From positions 1 to 64,000 of the forward strand of contig PYIU01000007.1 of the NCBI GenBank assembly GCA_003415625.1: a DNA stretch of 64,000 bases, given 5' to 3'. The notes beneath the pieces are model-generated. The model searched no databases. It had not been told where the DNA came from and saw only the letters and a program-made list of their open reading frames with translations. The translations under genes were made by a program, and so were the position numbers. Of the stretch, positions 33,630 through 45,052 are shown piece by piece. Origin of the DNA: Aquanectria penicillioides. Taxonomy: Eukaryota > Ascomycota > Sordariomycetes > Hypocreales > Nectriaceae. Position 1 is the first letter of the stretch; each line of letters starts with the position of its first letter.

Positions 33630-36600
33630 GGTAGGTTCGATGGCTTAACTCTTGTCAATGAAATCTTAGTCTTATACAATTTCTTCTCCATGAGAATATG
33701 TCTGAGATGTAATGTACGTTATGAAATTACACTAGCAACGACAGCAACAGTGCATGAAACAACAGGGAAAACACCGCCAAGATACAAAGCAGAATGCTCA
33801 TAACTAGTCATGAAATCTAACTTTAGATGTCTGGATTCTGATTCTTAGCGGCAAGGTCGCTGAATGCCTAGGCCAATGTGACACTTGGCTTCTTCTTGAG
33901 AGGCTAACCTTACTCTTACAAATGCGAAATTGCGGCAGCGCACTCACTGTAAATTGATTTTATATTCGGGTGAAATGTATTCTGAATCACCTACCTACCC
34001 TATTCAAATTCGGGTTGTCAACAAACCCTTAGCGAAAAGGCCACCTTGATATTAACTTAGAAACAATTTGAAATTAGTTCAATTATTGTAAATCCATTAG
34101 AAGTAGTAAGTATAGCCCTTGTTATTAAAAAAACGATTTTTAGCAATGTTAGCTTTATTGTGACAAGAAGGAGAATTTTTTATGAAAAGATAAAAAGCTG
34201 GAATACTTACATGTGTTCAATTCGCCACAACATTACATGTTTGAAACTAAGGCTGTCCTCAGCCCGTCATAGTTTTTAATGCTGTCGTCTTAATACTTTG
34301 ACTACGCCTCAATAGGATTGGTAGTGATAGAACGCTCGGTAGTTTGTGTTCGAGGATTCAACAGCAGCTATTTGCCCATAGCCGGCTGCGCCAGGATTCT
34401 AAAGCGGACAGTACAGGGAGTAATTAGCCAGCTTGCAAGCAGCCTTAAAAGTCTCGTAGACACAGTGCCAAGCAATCCATAATTCGAATATTAGACAGAG
34501 CTAAAATAACTGTTCAGTCAGTCCGTTAGCCTATTTCACGTCTCCTCTATACTTTAATCTTATTATGGGTTATTTGGTCTATTTATAGGACCATCGTATT
34601 CGACGGTCTTGGTGTTGGCGTTGCGAGGCCAATTTTCGTGTGGTACTAAAGTCTTGATGGGCTCTACAGTACTTGGGGGTCTAACGGTAAGACAGTTGGA
34701 TGTAGAATGAGTTGCCTTGGAATCTACGGACTCACCTCTTAGCGATCACTGTCTGCCACAGGCTCTGAGATATGAATGTACTTGTGGAATCTTGGCTTCT
34801 ACTTGTAAGATGTAGAAGTCTGGTATTTAAAAGTAGAATCCAAGTAGCGACTTCCGCATGTAACAGATCTTGTCAAGTACTGCTACTTTAATCAATATGT
34901 TGGGCAGCATTATTAAGGGCGCCCTTACTACCCCTAGGCAAGTGTTTTCACCGATAGGAGGTAAGAGCTCTTTGAACACCTGTACAGCATTTTGGTGCCC
35001 CATACGATCGTTGCGATCGAGTCTTAAACATCAGATATGACTAATGTCTGAGGTTGTCTTTGGAATGTCCGGGGTCTCACTCTAGAGACCTTGATTCTAT
35101 CCCGGGTAGAGCTAGATCTTATTTGCGATTTTTTGTCAAGTGGATATCCTTTTATCGACGTGCATACAATATCTTTATACTGGTTGTGATGGTAGCTGCA
35201 GGGTTAGATTCTCACCGCACTGAAATTAACTTGTATTGATCAACACTCTTTGCGTAAACATGTCATTCAGTGTTCCTCTATTATATCAAGCATTCAATTA
35301 TAGCATTTTACACCGTGTCCAACCGTGCCGGGACTTCTTGGGATGCCTCATTATGCCCTTCCAATGAGAACGCCTAGAGTGAAACCGGTCGGAAGAGTAG
35401 GCAGGTGTAGGGTAGCTATGCGATCCAGGCGGGTATTGAGTAAATGTCCTGATCTCCATAACAAACATCACCGTTTGGAACAATGACTAGGATTTGGCAT
35501 CGATTGAAACTATGTAGTGGAGAAAAAAATTGATTCTCGACAAGCAAGAGCCTACATTTGATCAGAAACCACCAGAGACGTTTCGCCCGGCCACGACAAG
35601 CCAGTCGACTAGCGTGTCACAGAAGCGGGTTCACCCGCCCGAGCGCTCTGTTGAACCAATCTTCCCAATAATAAAAGAGCTTCTTGAGTCAGCTTCACAA
35701 GTTAACTGACACCCAACATAGCTGTTGACATGACTCCTTGAAATATCCAGAATTCCTCCTAAGCGACCAAGCCTTAAGCGATCAAGGCCTTGTCCAGTAT
35801 CTCATCCGTTCTTCTGTTCCCTGGAAGACATGGAAACAATCCTGGAAAGGGCGTTCTGTTCCGTGTTTCCCTCCAATCAGGGCATTGGATGATAAATCAT
35901 CAGCATATCCGTTTAAATTAAAGTGGATGGCGTGTCAAAGCCCTGGCCCACAGAATTCGCAACCCCCCTAGTCGCTGATAGGATGCAGGAGTCCACCCAG
36001 CTGAAACGAGTTTCAAGTAGACTACACTAGATTGCCACCCAAATCTGACGGCAGAATCACCGTCTCTCAACGAAAATGTGCCGCGGTCTGGTATTGAATC
36101 AGTGGGAGTGATTGAGGTGCAAACGGAGGAATTTATTCAAGGCAGAACTCGACTCTATGCGTCTAGAGACCTGGCAATCGCACAGCCTTGGGCTTGCATC
36201 ACATAGACCGGGTTTCCTGGGTCCAGGGATCATGAGCAGTCTCGGCGCCCTCGGATATATGAAAAGGTTTAAGAATCGAGCATTTCCCCGATGATGCCAT
36301 GAATCACAAAGGTCTGAGGTGCCTACTTGACCCTTACTAGCTCTCGTTTCATCCGTCTCAAGGATGCATTCGGCACCACGGCAAAGCGCTGCACCCCTAA
36401 CCGCCGTCACCGTCAGTTGTTCACCCCCTGTAATCTTGGTCTCGTCTCTTCAAGATCGCCTATAAGAGGACGACCGAGGTCATGCTGCGCAAGGATCATG
36501 ACAGAGCAGCGAGACTTGTTCTCCTTGTCCTCCTTGTCCTTGCTTCTTCAATTCTTTCCCGACATTCTTTGACTCTTTTAATATCACATTGGTTCTTCCA

Positions 36601-36759
36601 CGACTTTTTGCTCCATCGGGCAGGCCCCACAACGTGAATCGCGGAGCCTAGAATCGAACGACTGAAGATCGATTGCTGTCGCAGTGGCTAGATTTGCCGG
36701 CCTGATTAGCCACGAGAGCTCCGCACGAATTCCCCTGCTGTTGCCGTCTTTGGTGGGCC
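33630..36759. other. 3.1-kb region without a supported gene
   Basis: Normal composition. The ORFs present (33594-33803, 35054-35239, 35298-35483, 35738-35971, 36099-36572, 36584-36772) are short, often overlap on opposite strands, and show no family motif. No tRNA, tandem repeat or terminal repeat pair was found. The last few hundred bases should contain the promoter of the acyltransferase gene. This may be decayed gene or transposon sequence too old to recognise. Confidence 0.5.
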
Positions 36760-38381
36760 ATGGACACCTCAATTCTTCAGAAACCCGTCATCATAGACGA
36801 GAAGATTGGTCTCTTTAACCAATCTTTAGAGGAGAACATTGGAATTCTTGGAAAGCGACATGTCTCCGACCCCGATGGCGCGAGCTCAATATTCGGCAGA
36901 CACCTGCGTGTAGACGGCCAAAAATGGTCCCACGACATCTTCTCAACCCCGTCTGCCTTTTCTCCTTCATTACCATTTCGACAATTTTTTATGCGACTTG
37001 CCTGGTTTTTTGTCCCCAGCTACCTCCAGGGCCGACATGCAGGGCCAAAATCAGCGAAGTTGAGCCCGACTTCATACCTCGACGGGATGCGAGGCCTGGC
37101 AGCCTTATTCGTCTTCTTCTGTCACTATACTTATTCAGCTTTTGATGTGGGCTTCTCTTGGGGGGGCAACGACAGCCATTATGACATCCTAAAACTACCC
37201 ATTTTGCGCCTGTGGTACCAGGGTCCCGTCTCTGTCACTCTTTTCTTTCTCATCTCGGGCTATGCACTTTCCTATCGACCCCTGAAGTTGATTCGAAGCC
37301 AAAACGGCCACGAGCTGTTGAATACACTGAGTTCTAGTGTTTTCCGCCGGCTTTTCCGTCTTTATATTCCCACCGCGATCGCGACTTTTCTTGTTATCTG
37401 CCTCGTTCGACTCGGTGTTTACGAACGTACTCGTGAGTTCGCTTCGGATAGAACATACTTTAGGTATGTCACGGAGTGGCATCCTGTTCGGTTCGAGAGT
37501 GCTCGGGAGCAATGGGAAGACTATGGCTGGACTGTCCTGAGGATGGTCCACGTTTTTGGCTGGGATAGGCCGTTCGCGCATAACTGTAGGTTTCTTGAAA
37601 CGTGCCCCTCTAACTTGACCTAACTTTTCTAGGGTATCATCTTCACCTATGGACCATCCCCATCGAATACCGTTGCTCTCTTTACCTCTTCCTAGTCCTT
37701 CTTGGCACCGCGCGTTTAAAGATGATGTGGAGATTTGCCACTCTTTTCGTCATCATCATCTTCTCATATCGACACTCGAAATGGGAGCTGGTCATGTTTT
37801 TGTATGGCATGGCTCTCGCGGAATGGGATCTTTACCGCGGCGCCCATGTCTCTAGTTTTGCCGAAGCAACCAAAAGCAATCCCCTCAAGCGCTTCCGGTC
37901 TGCCTACTGGAACTGGCTTAGCGTGTTAGGGCTTTACCTCATGTCGTATCCGGATGCTTGTGCGGATACCACACCTGGTTACATCTATCTCTCTTCATGG
38001 GTTCCTTGGTGGTGGGACTCAGAGCCATACAGACCGTGGCAAAGCATTGGATGCCTCATCTTTGCCCTAGCAGTCTCCAATTCCACATTTTGGAAGGGAT
38101 TTTATAACTCGGCTTTTATCCAGTACTTGGGCAAGATCTCGTATGCCCTATACCTCGTTCACGGACCCGTTATCCACATGATCGGATATCGATGGGAACA
38201 GTGGGCTTGGGGTATCACTGGTGTTGAGGGGAACTGGTTCATAGTCGGGTTCGTTCTGAGCATGATCTTCTCTATCCCGACAGTATTTTGGGCTGCCGAC
38301 GTATTTTGGCGTGCTGTCGATATTCCGACAGTCAAGTTCGCTCGAATGTTGGAAAATTACCTCATTATGAGTGGCAAATAG
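36760..38381 (+). CDS. Acyltransferase 3 family integral membrane protein
   Basis: Exons 36760-37585 and 37633-38381 give 524 residues. The 47-bp intron ends TTTCTAG, and splicing restores a Trp codon in FAHNWYHLHLWTIPIEY. Residues 104-123 contain SYLDGMRGLAALFVFFCHY, the signature of the acyltransferase 3 family (PF01757), with the His at 122 in the position thought catalytic. Several hydrophobic segments follow: VTLFFLISGYALSY, AIATFLVICLVRLG, LYLFLVLLG, FATLFVIIIFSY and the C-terminal FVLSMIFSIPTVFWAADVFW. LGKISYALYLVHGPVI matches the conserved ISYSLYLVH box. Members transfer acyl groups to sugars, lipids or secondary metabolites in membranes; this substrate is unknown. The soluble N-terminal 75 residues are poorly conserved. 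No defect is seen. Confidence 0.88.
37586..37632 (+). other. Intron of acyltransferase 3 gene
   Basis: Donor GTAGGT, branch-like CTAAC and CCTAAC near the 3' end, acceptor TTCTAG, 47 bp, phase 1. Without splicing the frame stops at 37621-37623. Confidence 0.85.
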
Positions 38382-38973
38382 AATATAACTTACGACTTAA
38401 TGTAAATACTTTGGACACGTACACGATGTACATCGGGACGTGGAAGCTACTTCGCAAAGGGTTAAGGAAATACTCTGCTTGATCCTACTTTAGGAGATTT
38501 TAAGAATTCACCAGGTGAAGGATCTCATCAAGTCGAAATCTGGTCGGGCTGATGAAAATACGCCAGCGTTCCATTGGAGCAGTGGGGGAGGGATGTACAA
38601 CCTCAGGCACATTTCATCTAAGAATGACTATATCACCCGAGGGGTAGAAGGAGCATGTCGTGTTGTACCTCCTAAAGCACTACCGTGTACCAAAACCACG
38701 CAAGTTGTCGGATTACATTTGGAGGGCCTGACTTCTGGTGCCCTCCCCTCTTGTTGTTGCTGCTGATTTGTCAGCATGCGAATTTTTAGTGAATTATTTG
38801 CAACTTAGACTTAGAGATCCACACCTAGTCCAATCTACAAAAACTTACGCTCTCTGTAATTGGTCTGCTATCAGGTTCAGATCTAGCCAATTCCAAGTCT
38901 CCCATTCTACAAACCGTTGTAATGACCTTTCAAATAGTTCTCTCCATATCTGAAGGCTCTAAGGATTTACGAG
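38382..38973. other. Intergenic stretch
   Basis: 3' flank of the acyltransferase gene and 5' flank of the tautomerase relic. Small ORFs at 38515-38953 have no recognisable features. No repeat or RNA gene seen. Confidence 0.5.
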
Positions 38974-39520
38974 ATGTCATTTTATGAAGTTTACCATTCT
39001 TATCCATTAACCGATGAGCAACGACAGAATTTTGCCAGCTCTATCACCAACCTACACTGTGCAGCCCTCACCACCCCATCATTCTTCATCCCTATTCGGT
39101 GTATCCCACAGGATGCCAGCAAGAGATCGTACTTTTTAGCAGACAAGCCCCGGAAAAACAATTCTAAACGAATTATGGGCCCCGTGCGTGCATCCTCTGG
39201 CTGCCTGATTTCCACATTCGATGCGCTCAGTACTCAAATCGGACAAGTCTGGTACAACATAGTAGGAGGGGGCGGCACCCGAGGGTACGGACAGATGGGA
39301 GAGCTAAGATGAGCAGAAAAAGCTTCTTTCAGTGATGTTCAAGCCAATGGTGACGATTCGAGAGGCCGGCCTGGTCATTCCACAAGCCGGACAGGAGGGC
39401 AAGTGGCTTAATGAGCAGATACCATTCTTCTAAGAGATGAGTCACAAGGGTATTGAAGACATTTCAGCATTTTTAGAGGAGATAGGTCCAAGGGAAGACT
39501 TGAAAAAGTTGCTTTAGGAA
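38974..39520 (+). pseudogene. Tautomerase_3 (oxalocrotonate tautomerase-like) pseudogene
   Basis: The first frame (38974-39312, 112 codons) starts MSFYEVYHSYPLTDEQRQ and contains LHCAALTTPSFFIPIRCI, FDALSTQIGQVWYNIVG and conserved Asp/Arg positions of fungal Tautomerase_3 proteins. These are small cytosolic enzymes related to cis-CaaD, normally with N-terminal Pro catalysis; here residue 2 is Ser, where Pro would be expected. The frame shifts by one base near 39308, and the rest reads VMFKPMVTIREAGLVIPQAG, KWLNEQIPFF, then a TAA at about 39430, EMSHKGIEDISAFLEEI, and a TAG near 39514. Both stops fit CAA/CAG to TAA/TAG. Loss of the Pro and the frameshift argue that it is dead. The 3' limit is approximate. 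Confidence 0.75.
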
Positions 39521-41076
39521 GGGGGTGCATTAGACGATTGTATGAATAGAGCAAGTGGAACCAATGGAACCAAAAGATACCAGTGGAGTAGCCAGGTGAT
39601 TAAGTTGATAGAATTGCCGATGCAGTATATTGGTACATCTACGCCCCTAATCTACGACCTCGCCTTCCGTTGCCCCCTGTAACCTATCGGTTTCTGTAAT
39701 CATTACCTATAGTTTAACACTAATCAGCTTCGGATGTTCAGTTTGGTCACGATGGAGGCAGTGTCAGATGAATTGAACTACAGTTGTCACGGTGGAGTGT
39801 CTTCTCAACTACTCTCACAGTTTCCTTTGAGGATTCTAGGGGCATGGAGCTATGGCAGATGCTCTCATCGACCCTTGAGGCACCTCTCTGTGTCGGAAAA
39901 GCTAGAAATCCCGATCTATCATTCCAGTTGTAGCGAGTACCAGAGGTATTGTACCCAATGGCCAAATGGATACAAAATTGACACCCCGGTGCAGTGTAGT
40001 GCGGCTGCCAGTGAGCGGAACCGAAGCGGATAAGATGACATCCGCTTGGAGTGATGCAGAGCTTGGCCAATCCCCTGCTAGTTGGTTCCATTGCTAAGCT
40101 AACGAGGGTCATCATGAAGGACGCCGGCACTACATTGATAGGAGAATCGTTTGGTTTAATTTCAATGCACAGCAATGATACAATCTTACGTGCGCCAGTC
40201 GAGTGGTGGATAGAACTTTTGCCATAAGGGATTTGCCGATGCTTCCGTCAGCAAACTCTTAGAATAAGGCATGCTGATATATCATGGGACGTAGGGGGTA
40301 CTGTGAATGCTGCCACCCACCCATAGGGAAGGTAGCAATATATCACACCCATCGAGCTATTCCTGGAATCCACCCTAGAATCAATATTACGTGAATTTAA
40401 AATAGGCTGAGATTGAGAAAAGTAATGAGCTAACCCTAGAGCATCGAGAAGCGTGACCTGCAAGATGTGGTGTAGTGCATTGCGGGTCCGCAATTCGACA
40501 CTACTTCCATTCCCTTCGGGATGCTCCGCCAACGGCATTTGAGATCGCTAATCAATAAATCAGGCTTGGACAGGCATTTGCCCCATGGGGAACCTAAATT
40601 CCCCTCAAACTGTAACCAGGTGCGGATCCGAAGGCTACGCAAGTGCAATAAGCATGACGGCAGATTACTTACACTCCCCGACGGATTGATTAATAATATG
40701 GGTAACAACCCATCTGGGGTACGGAAAAGAGACATAATGTATCCTTGTCTAGAATTAGGAAAAGGGGGGACATGTGGCCACTGAAGAAATTTAGACTCAT
40801 GTTTGGATGTGCGGAATAGCGTCCATCCCCGGACATATGGATGTTGGGTAAGGCAGGTGAAGATGGAACCTAAGGGTTTCAGCTGATTTCGTGACGTATG
40901 TGTGTGTTAGTCCTACGAAACTCTCTATACTCATATCTAGCTATAAATGAATCCATTTCCCGCCATTCCATGCATCACCTGCTTCTCTAATACTCTTTAC
41001 GCTCACCATACTTTGGCGCAGGCTCATCCATTTCTCATAACTTAGAAACATTTCCTCAACCGCTGCAATAATCGCA
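39521..41076. other. Intergenic region before aldehyde dehydrogenase
   Basis: It contains a minus-strand ORF listed separately and overlapping short ORFs (40248-40538, 40436-40735, 40521-40784) that look like chance. A TATAAAT at 40942-40948 lies 129 bp before the aldehyde dehydrogenase start and is a possible core promoter. Confidence 0.5.
39747..40175 (-). CDS. Hypothetical protein, unrecognised
   Basis: 142-codon minus-strand ORF with no in-frame interruption. It has five Cys residues and a fairly balanced composition (e.g. HWQPHYTAPGCQFCIHL, TSGTRYNWNDRSG). I do not recognise a family, there is no signal peptide at this Met, and an upstream exon cannot be excluded because a GTAAG donor-like site lies at about 40185. 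The opposite strand also has a 99-codon ORF over part of the same DNA. It may be a chance frame. Confidence 0.25.
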   Translation of the reverse strand: MLCIEIKPNDSPINVVPASFMMTLVSLAMEPTSRGLAKLCITPSGCHLIRFGSAHWQPHYTAPGCQFCIHLAIGYNTSGTRYNWNDRSGFLAFPTQRGASRVDESICHSSMPLESSKETVRVVEKTLHRDNCSSIHLTLPPS

Positions 41077-42673
41077 ATGGCCCCTCTGTTTGTTGAATTG
41101 AAAACCCCCATTACTGGGTCGTATAAACAGCCCATTGGCCTGTAAGTCTGCCTCGGCTTCCCGCTTGTGCCTTGCTAACAGCATTAACAAGCTTCATCAA
41201 TGGAGAGTGGGTCCACAGTGTCGAAAAAACCATGCTTGAGGTCATCAACCCTTCTACCGAGGAAGTAATTACCTCTGTATACGAGGGAACCGAGAAGGAC
41301 ATCGACCTTGCCGTCTCCGCCGCGCGAAAGGCTTTCGAAACAACTTGGAAGCTCACGACTCCCGAGGATCGAAGCAAGCTGCTTTATAAACTTGCTGATC
41401 TTGCCGAGCGCAATAAAGAGCTCCTAGCAGCTGTCGAATCACTTGACAATGGAAAGTCGATCAATAACGCACGTGGAGATGTTGACGGTGTCATTGGCTG
41501 TATCCGGTATTATGCTGGTTGGGCTGACAAGATTGAGGGGAAAACGATTGATATTTCCCCGGACATGTTTCATTATACTCGACCGGAGCCTGTAAGTTCA
41601 ATTTCGCTGTACGATGTGATAAGCTTTCCTAACCAAAACATTAGATTGGAGTCTGTGGTCAAATCATTCCATGGAATTTCCCTCTTCTTATGATGTCATG
41701 GAAGATTGGCCCAGCTTTGGCCACTGGCAATACGGTCGTACTTAAGACTGCAGAACAAACACCCCTTTCGGCCCTGGTGTTTACCCAATTCATCCAAGAG
41801 GCAGGATTTCCCTCTGGTGTTTTCAACCTAGTCACCGGAATTGGCAAGATTGCAGGTGCTGCCCTCACCTCCCATATGGATGTTGATAAGATTGCCTTTA
41901 CCGGCTCAACTCCCATTGGTCGGCAGATTATGAAGGCTGCTGCTTCTTCAAACCTTAAGAAGGTTACACTTGAACTTGGAGGCAAATCACCAAATATCGT
42001 TTTCAATGACGCTAACATTGAGGAAGCCGTTTCGTGGGTCAACTTTGGCATTTACTATAATCACGGCCAGGTCTGTAGCGCTGGCTCTCGCATCTTTGTT
42101 CAAGAAGGCATCTACGATAAGTTCCTTGAAAGCTTTAAGAAGCGTGCCGAGCAAAACAAAGTCGGTGATCCATTCAATGAGGACACCTTCCAAGGCCCTC
42201 AAGTGAGCAAACTGCAGTACGACCGTATTATGAGTTATATTCAATCTGGTCGAGATGAAGGTGCCACTGTTGTCACCGGTGGCAATCGTCATGGTAACAA
42301 GGGCTATTTTATTGAACCCACAATCTTCTCGGACGTTCGGAATGACATGAAGATTATGCAAGAGGAGATATTTGGCCCTGTGTGTGCTATTTCTAAATTC
42401 AAGGACGAAAAAGAGGCCCTTGAGCTTGCTCATGAGACCACATACGGCCTAGCAGCCGCTGTCCACACTACAAATCTCAACACGGCTATTCGGGTCTCGA
42501 ATGCTCTTCAAGCTGGCACTGTTTGGGTCAATTGTTACAATTTACTCCATCACGCCTTGCCATTCGGCGGATACCATGAGTCTGGAATTGGTCGGGAACT
42601 GGGTGAGGCAGCGCTTGAGAATTATACTCAGAACAAGTCGGTGGCTATTCGGCTGGACGCACTTCCGCTCTAA
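41077..42673 (+). CDS. Aldehyde dehydrogenase (NAD(P)+), ALDH1/2-like
   Basis: Three exons, 41077-41141, 41192-41591 and 41645-42673, give 497 residues, the usual length for fungal AldA-type enzymes. It oxidises aldehydes such as acetaldehyde to acids and is probably cytosolic. The spliced N-terminus reads MAPLFVELKTPITGSYKQPI then GLFINGEWV. IIPWNFPLLMMSWK lies near residue 165. The cofactor loop FTGSTPIGRQI is at about 240-250. LELGGKSP has the general base Glu at 265, and GQVCSAGSR has the nucleophile Cys at 299. EEIFGPV and LPFGGYHESGIGRELG complete the signature. Both introns have GTAAGT donors and CTAAC branch sites. All catalytic residues are present and no disruption is seen. A copia LTR begins about 100 bp after the stop. 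Confidence 0.95.
41142..41191 (+). other. First intron of aldehyde dehydrogenase gene
   Basis: Donor GTAAGT, branch GCTAAC, acceptor ACAAG, 50 bp, phase 2. It joins KQPIG and LFINGEWV. Confidence 0.9.
41592..41644 (+). other. Second intron of aldehyde dehydrogenase gene
   Basis: Donor GTAAGT, branch CCTAAC, acceptor ATTAG, 53 bp, phase 0. It joins HYTRPEP to IGVCGQIIPWN; without splicing the frame stops at about 41692. Confidence 0.92.
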
Positions 42674-42776
42674 TGGAATTCGATTCACTAAGATTACTCC
42701 TTAAATTCCTATGTGAAATTAGGGCCAGCAGAATCTATCATTTTGTGATGTATTTAAATGACTTTCAAATTCTAAG

Positions 42777-43035
42777 TGTAAACAATATACAGGCACGCGC
42801 AGGGACAGTCACAGCAGGCAACATACGCAATAGGTCAGTCCAGATCAATTAGGATTCATAAGGAACAGCTAGATAGTGGTCGCAGAATGCAGTCACCTAT
42901 TTACAGTATAGGGATTCCCTTATGAGGATATATGGCCTTAAGACCTAGGCCCATAAGGCCCCTAAGGTCGGCTTATGGCCGGCCGCTATATCTATAGCGA
43001 TAACTACCTTTACCCAGCCGCTATATCTATTAACA
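42777..43035 (-). repeat. 3' LTR of copia element 3, essentially unmutated
   Basis: 259 bp. On the minus strand it starts TGTTAATAGATATAGCGG and ends ATTGTTTACA, giving TG..CA ends. The purine tract AAAGGGAG directly before it is the polypurine tract. Its composition is near that of genes, unlike the AT-rich internal sequence that starts just beyond. No partner LTR lies in the window, because the element's 5' end is beyond 64000 or lost. Confidence 0.8.
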
Positions 43036-44410
43036 CTCCCTTTAAGCCTAATTAAGGGCTTGTCTTTAGGTGCTATTATAAGGCTATTTTAATTTTCTTT
43101 ATATATATATTCCTTATATAATTATAGAATTATTTTTTTCTTATTGCTAAGGCAATTATTTACTTAAATAAGACTTTTTTACTATAGCTAAAGGCATTGC
43201 TATAAGCTCTTATAGGCACTATTTGCATTTACTTTAATATTTTTAGTATAGCACTTCTTTTAATTTTAGCTTTAATCTTAAGGCATTAATAAAAGAGTAA
43301 TATAATAGGCCTATTAATAGCTTTATAAATATATTAATAATATTTTTAGTAAAAAGAATATATTATAGTTTAATTATACTATTTTTAATAGCCTTTTTTA
43401 TAAAGTAATATTATACTTAAATATATTTTATATAGATATAGAATTTAAAATTATATATTAGCTTTATAGCACTTTAGTTATTTATAAAGATTATTATTAA
43501 AGCAATTAATAGATTATTAAGTTTTTTTATAAAGCTTTTTATTTATATAATTTATAATACTGCCTTTATTAATATATAGTATTTAGCTTTTATTAAGGAC
43601 TTTATTATAGTCTTTTAATGCTTATTAAACTATATAATTAAGCCTTTATTTATAAAGAATATATATCCTTTAGTTAATTATACTATTTTTAGGCAATTAA
43701 TATAATTAAAATTATAATAGCTATAAAGATTAAATAAATTGCTATATAACTCTTCCTTAAGGCAGTAATAATAAATAAAGTAATTAAGGCTTTTTTTAAT
43801 ATATTATAGTATTCTTTTTATAGCTTTAAGTTATTGCTTATTTAAGCTATTTAAAAAGTATACTTAAAGACTATATATAAAGGCTAAATTAAGCTGGCTT
43901 TACTATAAGAGATAGTTAACTTTTTTTACTATTAATATATATTTTTTACTAATAGCCTTTATATTAAAAATATTAATTGCTTTAGTTAAATAATAGATTT
44001 CTATTTCTATTAATATATTTATAGCTTTATAGTTAAGGTATTTAAATTGCTTAAGGATATTTATTATATAGTCTCTTTATAATAGTATAAGCAATCTATC
44101 TTTTTTTGCTATAATAGCTATACTTAAGAAAAGCTTAAGAAATTTAAGTAACTTTATTTTTACTTTCTATATAAATTTATTAGTAAAGGTATTTATATTC
44201 TTATTATTATTAATAACTATAAGTATATTATCTATATATATAGCTATAATAATCTTCTTTACTTAATCTATATAAATTGCAGTATTGCTCTATAGCCTCT
44301 TAAGGCCTAATTTATTAAGTATTTTCCTTAATTTCTTTTATTACTATTAGGCATTTTGCTTAAGGCTATATAGAGCTATAAGTAACTATATAATATACTT
44401 AATGCCTTAT

Positions 44411-44560
44411 TATAATAAATAGGGTAGTATACTCACTTAATCAATAGACTAAAAGATTAAGTAATTTAGGCATAATATACTGGAATTATACTATATAACT
44501 ATATATAAAGGGCCTAATTATTGTACATTTATATATGCTTAGCACTATCTTTATAATTAT
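44411..44560. repeat. Left terminal repeat of TRIM-like element
   Basis: 150 bp, matching 44903-45052 throughout. It includes ACTATATAACTATATATAAA near 44490 and GGGCCTAATTATTGTA near 44510. Confidence 0.8.
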
Positions 44561-44902
44561 CCCCCCTTAATAGCAATATGTTTTAAGCTATAATACTATA
44601 TTATAGGGCTAAGCTATCCCTTCTATAACCTTTTTAGTGCGCACTTAAGGAAGCTAAAGTTTAGGATAAATACCTATAGGCTAGCTTTATAATATACATT
44701 AACCTAAATAGGCCGGTCTTTTATGCTTAAGGATATATAATAGATATTAACCCTTAAGGCTTAATTGCAATAGGCAATTATATACCTACTTTATAAGCTT
44801 AATGTAAGTATATAGTTAGATACTCTATTTGTTTTGCTTTATAGGTGGGATTTAAACCTATAACCTTATATAGCCAAAAGACCTATATTATGCCTAAATA
44901 AT

Positions 44903-45052
44903 TATAATAAATAGAGTAGTATGCCCACTTAGCCAATAGACTAAAAGATTAAGTAATTTAAGTATAATATACTAAAATTATACTATATAACTATATATAA
45001 AGGGCCTAATTGTTGTATATTTATATGCGCCTAGCACTATCCTTATACTTAT
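44903..45052. repeat. Right terminal repeat of TRIM-like element
   Basis: 150 bp partner of 44411-44560, retaining slightly more C and G (GCCCACTTAGCC, ATGCGCCTAGC). Confidence 0.8.

Larger units (their letters stand above)
44411..45052. mobile_element. TRIM-like element with 150-bp terminal direct repeats
   Basis: Direct repeats 44411-44560 and 44903-45052 (150 bp each) flank only 342 bp, too little for any protein. The repeats begin TATAATAAATAG (ancestrally TGTAATAAATAG). Mismatches between them are almost all transitions. This is the layout of a terminal-repeat retrotransposon in miniature. The inner part, on the minus strand near 44843-44859, reads ATAGGTTTAAATCCCAC, exactly what GTGGGTTCGAATCCCAC (a tRNA T-arm and B box) becomes by G to A and C to T change. 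An A-box-like TGGCTAAGTGG lies in the second repeat on the same strand. Which strand is the transcript is unresolved. Confidence 0.7.

Noticed and set aside
33630..36759. tRNA genes in the 3.1-kb gap
   Set aside because: TTCGA-like and GGTAGAGC-like pieces (e.g. near 34350 and 35103) lack a matching acceptor stem and anticodon arm at the right spacing.
37586..37721. Acyltransferase gene split into two genes
   Set aside because: A 47-bp intron restores one 524-residue protein with the family's order of motifs.
41590..41700. Frameshift in aldehyde dehydrogenase
   Set aside because: The change of frame is explained by a 53-bp intron with GTAAGT, CTAAC and TTAG signals; splicing gives the exact family sequence.
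19266..42673. Secondary-metabolite gene cluster
   Set aside because: GST, acyltransferase, APH-like and aldehyde dehydrogenase genes occur in such clusters, but there is no polyketide synthase, NRPS, terpene synthase or regulator, and the genes are separated by unrelated pseudogenes.
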